The notes under the pieces are model-generated. The model ran no database searches. It worked only from the letters and a program-made list of their open reading frames with translations, and was not told the origin of the DNA. Of a stretch of 12,405 nt of DNA, positions 7,150 through 12,405 are shown piece by piece; positions within the stretch are counted from its first letter, which is position 1, and each line of letters starts with the position of its first letter. A program made the translations under genes and the position numbers. Source of the DNA: Verrucomicrobiota bacterium (GTDB lineage: Bacteria; Verrucomicrobiota; Kiritimatiellia; UBA8416; JAIOPI01); NCBI GenBank assembly GCA_027620105.1, contig JAQCIA010000025.1, positions 1 through 12,405 on the forward strand. The letters run 5' to 3'.

Positions 7150-7344
7150 GTGATTTGATCGTAGGTGTCTTTTGCCGGGGGTCGCAAGCCCATATACATG
7201 CCCAAGCCCGAGAATCGTCCGGATCCCGCCCCGCCGATTTTAAAATGGCGTTAACCGGCATCCTCCCCTAGGATTCCACCCTACTGCATCTGCAAGCCGC
7301 GCAACGTTCGTCACGTGAATTGCCATCGCGGCGGAATCAACTCC
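7150..7344. promoter_or_regulatory. divergent intergenic region between holA and the 7TM-HD gene
   Basis: 195 bases that should hold promoters for both directions. On the plus strand TTGCCG (7172-7177) and TATACA (7193-7198) form a weak pair with a short 15-base spacer. A 10-bp A/T-only palindrome ATTTTAAAAT lies at 7237-7246 and stands out in GC-rich DNA. I see no convincing minus-strand promoter, no RNA gene and no credible small ORF. Confidence 0.4.
7330..7335 (+). promoter_or_regulatory. Shine-Dalgarno supporting the ATG start of the 7TM-HD gene
   Basis: GGCGGA, 9 bases before the ATG at 7345. The alternative GTG at 7315 has no SD and would add ten residues that carry no recognisable feature. 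Confidence 0.5.
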
Positions 7345-8967
7345 ATGGTCGATCAGCAGCCAATTGTATCGAAGATTCGCGAAAAGCGAACCAAGAGCCG
7401 TGAACGTCAGGGGGGCCGGGCGCCGGCGGCACCCGTTCCTTGGAATGAACGGGCCGGGCTGCGGGTGGGCATCGGGCTCCTACTCTGGGTGGCCGCCGTT
7501 GTGCTGATGTCCGCTGATCCCTGGGGGCGCCCCGGTCAACCGGATCCCTCCGTCTGTATCCACTGGATCGGGACGATAACCTTGCTGCTGGTGGGGCTTT
7601 TCGTCGCCGCCCTTGGGCTCGCCGTTGTTCGCCCTGGGATACTCACGCGCACCTCCACCGTCTTGCTCCTGTGCCTCATTGCTTTTGTGGCCCTCATTCC
7701 CGTGAAACTCATCATCTACGTCGAGATGCATACACCGTTTATCCCCGCCGGCGTGACGCCATTTCTATTTCCAATGGCGGTGGCCCCGATCCTGGCCACC
7801 CTCCTGCTGGAGGGGGCCGCTGGCATCGCCTTGGGCCTCTGGGTGACCCTTGCCGTGTGTCTGTTCTCTGGCGCAGGCGTACCGCTTTTTCTCAGCGGCC
7901 TCGTGGCCACCGTGGTCTCCGCCTCCATGTCGCATCGCACCCGCACCCGCGCCCGCGTGGTCCGCACCGGCCTGGCGGCGGGACTGGCCCAGGTCAGTTG
8001 CGTGTTCGGTGCCACCGCCCTCCACGCCTCGCACTCAAGTGTCACCACGGTGATCGATCAGGCTGCCGCCTGCATCGGTGGTGGATTCGTGGCTGCCGTC
8101 CTGGCACTGCTGCTGTTGCCCCTGTTTGAATCCCCCTTCCGCATCACCAGCGACATCACGCTGCTCGAACTGTCTGATCTCAGCCACCCCCTGCTGGAGC
8201 GCCTCGCCTTCGAAGCCCCGGGAACCTACCACCACAGCCTCGTGGTCGCCAATCTGGCCCAGGCCGCCGCGGACGAGATCGACGCCAATTCGCTGCAGGC
8301 CCGGGTCTGCGCCTACTTCCATGACATCGGCAAACTCTATAAGCCGGCGTTCTTCATGGAGAACATCCGCGCCAACCAGAACCCGCACGACCGCCTGTCG
8401 CCCAGCATGAGCACCCTGGTGATCACCTCCCACGTCAAGGAGGGCGTCAGCCTCGCCATACACCACAAACTCCCCCAGCCGGTCATCGACGTCATTCGCG
8501 AGCATCACGGCACGAGCCTGGTCTCCTATTTTCACAACAAGGCCAAGGCGGAGATGGCATCCGCGTATGCCGCCAGCGGTGATGCGGCGGACTTGGCGGA
8601 CACGGTTGAGGAATGGAATTTTCGCTACCCCGGCCCCAAACCCTCCACGCGCGAATCGGCCATCATCGGGCTGGCCGATCCCATCGAAGCCGCGTCCCGC
8701 TCCATGGCCAAGATCACTCCCGGCAGCCTGCGCGATCTCGTTGAAAACATCGTGAACGTCCGGCTCGAGGATGGACAACTGGACCACTGCCAGCTTACGC
8801 TGGTGGAGTTGGCCCGCATCAAGAACTCCTTCGTATTCACGCTGGCCAGCATGCTGCATGCCCGCACGCCTTACCCACAGGATGAAGATCGCGATAAGCA
8901 ATCGTCAAAAGCGCTGGCACATCAACCGGCGCATGCTCGCCTCCCTGACGATGTTCTTTATGGGTGA
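7345..8967 (+). CDS. pgpH: 7TM-HD family phosphodiesterase (PgpH/YqfF-like) lacking the extracellular sensor domain
   Basis: Predicted inner-membrane HD-domain phosphohydrolase; characterised relatives hydrolyse c-di-AMP. The protein has 540 residues. A basic cytosolic N-terminus (1-38) is followed by about eight hydrophobic segments: near 40-56, 75-95, 104-125, 138-156, 159-175, 179-194, 208-226 and 241-262. The HD domain follows, with HHSLV at 296-300, HDIGK at 326-330, H363, HH at 387-388 and D445 in LADPIEAASR, matching the H...HD...H...HH...D metal-ligand series. FRYPGPKP at 426-433 is a family signature. Classic PgpH is about 700 residues, with a roughly 250-300 residue extracellular 7TMR-HDED domain after the first membrane helix. 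Here only about 18 residues lie between helices 1 and 2. The stretch between HH and D445 (57 residues) seems longer than usual. The last 86 bases overlap ybeY. The c-di-AMP activity is inferred from the family. Confidence 0.9.
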   Translation: MVDQQPIVSKIREKRTKSRERQGGRAPAAPVPWNERAGLRVGIGLLLWVAAVVLMSADPWGRPGQPDPSVCIHWIGTITLLLVGLFVAALGLAVVRPGILTRTSTVLLLCLIAFVALIPVKLIIYVEMHTPFIPAGVTPFLFPMAVAPILATLLLEGAAGIALGLWVTLAVCLFSGAGVPLFLSGLVATVVSASMSHRTRTRARVVRTGLAAGLAQVSCVFGATALHASHSSVTTVIDQAAACIGGGFVAAVLALLLLPLFESPFRITSDITLLELSDLSHPLLERLAFEAPGTYHHSLVVANLAQAAADEIDANSLQARVCAYFHDIGKLYKPAFFMENIRANQNPHDRLSPSMSTLVITSHVKEGVSLAIHHKLPQPVIDVIREHHGTSLVSYFHNKAKAEMASAYAASGDAADLADTVEEWNFRYPGPKPSTRESAIIGLADPIEAASRSMAKITPGSLRDLVENIVNVRLEDGQLDHCQLTLVELARIKNSFVFTLASMLHARTPYPQDEDRDKQSSKALAHQPAHARLPDDVLYG

Positions 8968-9391
8968 GGCCAGCCGCCGAACGCCCCGATGCGACTGGGG
9001 AGAAATCCATCTGGTGCTCGTCGATGATTCCGGCATTGCGGCCGTCCACGCCGCCTGGATGGATTTGGATTCCGCCACCGACGTGCTGACCCAGCGCTAC
9101 GACCCCATGCCTGGTCAACCCGGGGCCCACGCGGGGGAAATCGTGGTGAACGTGCAACGCGCCCACGAGATCGGGCGTGCCCAGTGGCCCCGCATCTCCC
9201 CGCGCGCACTCGCCAACGGGTGCTGCCACGAGCTCGGACTGTACGTGGCCCACGGCTGCGACCACCTGACCGGGGCATCGGATGCCACGCCGCCGGAGCG
9301 CCGGCGCATGCGCGCGCGGGAATTGCGCTGGCTCCGCGCGGCGGCGCAGGCCGGCTTGTTGAACCGTCTGATCTCCCCCCGCGGGACGTGA
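8882..9391 (+). CDS. ybeY: endoribonuclease YbeY / rRNA maturation factor
   Basis: Predicted metal-dependent single-strand RNase for 16S rRNA 3'-end maturation and ribosome quality control; cytosolic. The protein has 169 residues. The N-terminus ISNRQKRWHINRRML (5-19) is family-like, followed by IHLVLVDD at 42-49, the TDVL box at 66-69, GEIVVNVQRAHE at 85-96, and the metal motif HGCDHLTGASD at 124-134. The ligands are H124, H128 and D134. E. coli YbeY has three His with the same 4- and 6-residue spacing, so the third is replaced by Asp, as I recall from Bacteroidetes YbeY. The usual TDVLSF reads TDVLTQ here. The ATG at 8882 starts the conserved part even though it overlaps the upstream gene by 86 bases and has only CAGG adjacent; internal Met18 (8933) would remove conserved residues. 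Translation is probably coupled to the 7TM-HD gene. Confidence 0.9.
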   Translation: MKIAISNRQKRWHINRRMLASLTMFFMGEASRRTPRCDWGEIHLVLVDDSGIAAVHAAWMDLDSATDVLTQRYDPMPGQPGAHAGEIVVNVQRAHEIGRAQWPRISPRALANGCCHELGLYVAHGCDHLTGASDATPPERRRMRARELRWLRAAAQAGLLNRLISPRGT

Positions 9392-9398
9392 CCACGGC

Positions 9399-10202
9399 AT
9401 GAAAATCGAAAAAACGCAGGCCCTGGCGTTGCGCATCATGCCCTACGCCAACACATCCCACATCGTCCTCTGGCTCACCGAGGCTGGGGAACGCCTTGCG
9501 ACGATGGTCAAGGGCGCGTGCCGCCCCAAGAGTGCCTTCCTGGGGCAATACGACCTCTTCGCCGCGTGCGAGCTACTCTATTACCGGCGCGATGGCGCGG
9601 GCATGCATCTGGCAAGGGAATGCGCCTTGGTCACCCCGCGCGCTGAGCTGCGGCGCGACTGGCGCGCCTTTGGAGGCGCTTCCTACGTGAGCCACCTGAT
9701 TCTGGGTTCCAGCATGGAAGGGCAGTGTGATGCGGCAGCCTACCCCCTGGCTGACATCGCCCTGAACGCATTCGCCACGGCAGGTGCGCGCCAGGAAATT
9801 CTGTTCTGGCTTGAACTGCAGTGGCTGGGGCACCTGGGACTGGCTCCACAGTTGCGGCAGTGTTCGCGGTGTCGCAAACCGCTGCCGGAGGCGGCGAACG
9901 CCCTGCACTGGTCGCGCGAGGGGATCGTCTGCCCAGGCTGCGTCAAACGCGCCGCCGCACCGCCGCCAGGCGCGGGCCTCATGCCACTGCCGCCGGACAT
10001 TCTCGCCATCCTGCGGCGCTGGCAGGAGCAGCCTCAGGCGCATGTCCTCACCACCACACAGTGCTCGGCAAGGCAATTTCTTGAGTTTGAACGCATTCTT
10101 GGTAGTCTCATGGCGTATCACGTGGATGACAATCCGAAATGCCGCAACATCGCGCTGCAGCTGATGCGCGCAACATTCGACTCCAAGGAGAAGGCCCGAT
10201 GA
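9399..10202 (+). CDS. recO: DNA repair protein RecO
   Basis: Recombination mediator of the RecFOR pathway; helps load RecA on SSB-coated single-stranded DNA. The protein has 267 residues, close to the family norm. The N-terminal OB-fold begins with EKTQALALRIMPYANTSHIV (4-23) and continues through LATMVKGACRPKS (33-45) and YDLFAACELLYYRR (51-64). The central helical domain contains FWLELQWLGHLGLAPQL (136-152). A four-Cys zinc-finger-like site follows at C155, C158, C178 and C181 (CSRC and CPGC), present in many but not all RecO proteins. The start lies 7 bases after ybeY with a weak SD, so translational coupling is likely. The stop overlaps the next gene as ATGA. RecO often neighbours ybeY and era in bacteria, which supports the call. 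Confidence 0.93.
   Translation: MKIEKTQALALRIMPYANTSHIVLWLTEAGERLATMVKGACRPKSAFLGQYDLFAACELLYYRRDGAGMHLARECALVTPRAELRRDWRAFGGASYVSHLILGSSMEGQCDAAAYPLADIALNAFATAGARQEILFWLELQWLGHLGLAPQLRQCSRCRKPLPEAANALHWSREGIVCPGCVKRAAAPPPGAGLMPLPPDILAILRRWQEQPQAHVLTTTQCSARQFLEFERILGSLMAYHVDDNPKCRNIALQLMRATFDSKEKAR
10185..10190 (+). promoter_or_regulatory. Shine-Dalgarno deciding the isomerase start
   Basis: AAGGAG, 8 bases before the ATG at 10199, lies inside the last codons of recO. It selects the start that exposes a signal peptide over an in-frame ATG at 10139. Confidence 0.7.
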
Positions 10203-11272
10203 AACGCATAGCCATGGTCGCATCGATCTTGCTCGCGGCCGGCTGTGGCAAGCAGGCGCCCGACTCGCAGGATACAGCCGCGACGGAAAAGACCGCTCCG
10301 GGGTCACCTTTGAGCGCCCTGCCCTCCATTCAAGCGCCAAATGGCGACGATGAGGTGCTGGTGACCGTAGGAACGCACACCTTGCTGCGCTCACGCCTCG
10401 AGCAGGACGTGAACATCCAGTATAGCGCGCTTCGGGACCGCATCCCCGCCGATCAGGTTGACGCTTTTCGCGCAGCGGCGACGGCGCGCCTCATTGAGCA
10501 ATTCGTTGTCCAAACACTCCTCAAGGATGAAGCCGCCCGGCGCGACGTTGTCGCCACGCCCGAAGAAGAGCAGCAGGCCTTGGATGGTCTGCGTGCGCGT
10601 ATCGAAAGCCAGGGGCGCAACATGGACGAAGCCCTGGCAAAGAGCCCCATGGGGCGGGAGCGCCTCATCGACGAATTGCGCACGGGCCTCACCATCGAAA
10701 AGCTGGTCGCGATCATGCTGCCCGCGTCTCCCGAGCCCGCGGAGCAGGAAGTGGAACAGTTCATCGCGGAAAACGGGGACCGCATGCAGCGCCCCGAACG
10801 TATCCATGCCCGCCGCGTGTTCGTGGCGGTGGACCCCAAGGCGCCAGCGGACATTCGCGGCGCCGGCCGCCAGACAATCGAAAAGCTGCGCGAGACACTG
10901 GTCAACGGCGACATGTCCTTCGATGACGCAGCCAGAAACCACTCCGACTGCCCCAGCAGTGCCCGGGGTGGCGATCTTGGCTGGATGGAACGTGGCCGGA
11001 TGGGACCGGACTTCGACAAGGCGGCCTTCGCACTCACAACCGGCGCCATCAGTGGCATCGTGGAATCCCCGAGGGGATTTGAGATCATCCTTGTCGAAAA
11101 CCACGAGGATGCGCAGCAAGTACCCCGGGAAGAGGTTGTGGACCTGCTCAAGAAGCGCTCCCGCCAGGAAGGGCTGAAGTCCCTGATCAAGACCATGCTG
11201 TTGGAGCATCCCGTCGAATACGCGCCCAGCATCAGCAATGTCATTCCAGACAGCCTGATCGTCACCCCGTAA
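10199..11272 (+). CDS. PpiC/SurA-type peptidyl-prolyl cis-trans isomerase, probable lipoprotein
   Basis: Predicted periplasmic folding factor for exported or outer-membrane proteins. The protein has 357 residues. The signal peptide MKRIAMVASILLAAGC ends in a lipobox-like LAAGC with Cys16 as the lipidation site; the -3 Ala is allowed but not ideal. A low-complexity linker (17-50) precedes a SurA-N-like helical chaperone region (about 55-195; DAFRAAATARLIEQFVVQTL at 88-107). A parvulin domain occupies about 199-302: RIHARRVFV at 201-209, FDDAARNHSDCPS at 241-253, GGDLGWMERGRM at 257-268, FDKAAFALTTGAISGIVESP at 272-291 and GFEIILVE at 293-300. A short helical tail follows. It overlaps recO by ATGA, an unusual partner since the two products work in different compartments, so the pairing may only reflect packing. 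PrsA-like foldase is an equivalent description. Confidence 0.9.
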   Translation: MKRIAMVASILLAAGCGKQAPDSQDTAATEKTAPGSPLSALPSIQAPNGDDEVLVTVGTHTLLRSRLEQDVNIQYSALRDRIPADQVDAFRAAATARLIEQFVVQTLLKDEAARRDVVATPEEEQQALDGLRARIESQGRNMDEALAKSPMGRERLIDELRTGLTIEKLVAIMLPASPEPAEQEVEQFIAENGDRMQRPERIHARRVFVAVDPKAPADIRGAGRQTIEKLRETLVNGDMSFDDAARNHSDCPSSARGGDLGWMERGRMGPDFDKAAFALTTGAISGIVESPRGFEIILVENHEDAQQVPREEVVDLLKKRSRQEGLKSLIKTMLLEHPVEYAPSISNVIPDSLIVTP

Positions 11273-11326
11273 CCTGCCTGCGCGCAACCCCTTACGCCGC
11301 TAGGTGTTTGTTAGAGGAATTTTACG

Positions 11327-12405
11327 ATGGAAGCCGGAATTGTCGGTCTGCCGAATGTAGGCAAAAGCACGCTCTTTAACGCCCTCACCGCCGCGGGCGC
11401 GGAAGCCAGCAACTACCCCTTCTGCACGATTGAACCAAATATGGGCATCGTGCCGGTGCCCGATGGCCGCCTGGCCACAATCAACCGTTTCATCGACACG
11501 AAGAAAATCCTCCCCTCCGCGCTCAAACTGGTGGATATCGCCGGACTCGTACGCGGCGCCAGCAAGGGTGAGGGTCTCGGCAACAAGTTCCTCTCACATA
11601 TTCGCAACGTGGACGCCGTCCTGCACGTGGTGCGCTGCTTTAGCGACAGCAATGTCACTCACGTTGATGGCTCGGTCGATCCTGTGCGCGATATCGGCAC
11701 CATCGAAACGGAACTGATGTTGTCCGACTTGCAGCAGGTCGAGGACGCCATTCAGAAGACCCAGAAACTCACCCGCGGGGGTGACAAAGATGCGGCGGCA
11801 CGGCTGGAGATGCTGAACGTCTGTCAGCAGGCGCTGGGTCTCGGCAAGCCGCTGCGCTCCGTGTCATTCGAGCCCGAACAGATGAAGCTCATGAAGGGAC
11901 TGGGCTTCCTCACGGCCAAGCGCGTGCTCTACGTGGCGAACGTGGACGAAGGGAACATCACCGGAGAGGGCCCGCTGGTAGCCAGTGTGCGTGACTACGC
12001 AGCCAAGCATGGCGGCGACGTGGTCGTGGTCTGCGCCAGCATTGAGTCAGAGCTTTCCGAGCTCAGCGCGCATGACCGTGCGGAAATGTTGAGTTCCCTC
12101 GGGCTGACTGAGCCGGCATTGGCAGTCGTCGCGCGTGCGGCCTACCATATTCTTGGGCTGCAAAGCTACTTCACCGCCGGCGAAATGGAAATTCGCGCCT
12201 GGCCCATTCCCCAGGGTGCGACCGCACCCCAGGCCGCCGGCGTGATTCACAGTGATTTTGAAGCTGGTTTCATCCGTGCCGAAGTCTACTCCGTAGCGGA
12301 TCTCGAGCAGCACGGATCCGAGGCGGCCATTCGGGCGGCGGGCAAACTGCGCGTCGAGGGAAAGACCTACGTCATGCGCGACGGCGACGTGTGCCATTTC
12401 CTCTT
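11327..12405 (+). CDS. ychF: redox-regulated ATPase YchF/OLA1, 3' end cut by window edge
   Basis: Obg-related P-loop NTPase that binds ribosomes and prefers ATP to GTP; linked to translation and stress responses; cytosolic. 359 complete residues are visible and the family is about 363-365, so only the last few codons are missing. The P-loop is GLPNVGKS at 7-14, switch I is around NYPFCTIEPN (29-38), G3 is DIAGL at 70-74 with RGASKGEGLGNKFL following (76-89), and the nucleotide-specificity motif is NVDE at 205-208, the NxxE form that marks this ATP-preferring family. The coiled-coil insertion lies at about 125-200. The TGS domain runs from about 278 to the edge (YFTAGEMEIRAWPI, GVIHSDFEAGFIRAEV). 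The ATG at 11327 has AGAGGA 8 bases upstream. It starts 54 bases after the isomerase stop with no terminator visible, so it may share the transcript. Confidence 0.97.
   Translation, partial: MEAGIVGLPNVGKSTLFNALTAAGAEASNYPFCTIEPNMGIVPVPDGRLATINRFIDTKKILPSALKLVDIAGLVRGASKGEGLGNKFLSHIRNVDAVLHVVRCFSDSNVTHVDGSVDPVRDIGTIETELMLSDLQQVEDAIQKTQKLTRGGDKDAAARLEMLNVCQQALGLGKPLRSVSFEPEQMKLMKGLGFLTAKRVLYVANVDEGNITGEGPLVASVRDYAAKHGGDVVVVCASIESELSELSAHDRAEMLSSLGLTEPALAVVARAAYHILGLQSYFTAGEMEIRAWPIPQGATAPQAAGVIHSDFEAGFIRAEVYSVADLEQHGSEAAIRAAGKLRVEGKTYVMRDGDVCHFL

Noticed and set aside
10391..11287. Minus-strand open frames opposite the isomerase
   Set aside because: Shadows of a gene with clear parvulin motifs, a signal peptide and a good SD.

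Overview
The window is a GC-rich, densely coded stretch of ordinary bacterial chromosome. It holds ten protein genes and one tRNA, with no mobile elements, CRISPR arrays or obvious foreign DNA. Several hints point to the PVC/FCB side of the tree, with Verrucomicrobiota or Kiritimatiellota as the best guess: the third metal ligand of YbeY is Asp instead of His, the aspartokinase is of the YclM type, and a small protein resembles conserved unknowns I associate with Verrucomicrobia. This placement is inference from memory of families, not a search.

Left half (1-7149), all on the minus strand. In transcription order it reads holA (DNA polymerase III delta), tRNA-Thr(CGT), a small two-part protein of unknown function, a HAD-type phosphatase with a membrane-like tail, hom (homoserine dehydrogenase), lysC (aspartokinase) and cimA (citramalate synthase, cut by the left edge). 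hom, lysC and cimA form an aspartate-family and isoleucine-precursor module. LysC activates aspartate and Hom makes homoserine for threonine and methionine. CimA starts a threonine-independent route to 2-oxobutyrate and isoleucine. lysC and cimA overlap by ATGA, so they are translationally coupled. A plausible sigma70-type promoter lies in the 153-base gap before hom.

Right half (7345-12405), all on the plus strand and divergent from holA across a 195-base intergenic region. It reads a 7TM-HD phosphodiesterase of the PgpH/YqfF family, ybeY (rRNA maturation endonuclease), recO (recombination mediator), a PpiC/SurA-type peptidyl-prolyl isomerase with a lipoprotein-like signal, and ychF/OLA1 (cut a few codons before its end). 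The first four are tightly packed: an 86-base overlap, a 7-base gap, then an ATGA overlap. pgpH-ybeY-recO is a reduced form of a widespread bacterial neighbourhood.

I found no clearly new system. The most notable points are the 7TM-HD protein that has lost its large extracellular sensor domain, the HAD phosphatase with a two-helix hydrophobic tail and an Asn in motif IV, and the small uncharacterised protein next to the tRNA.
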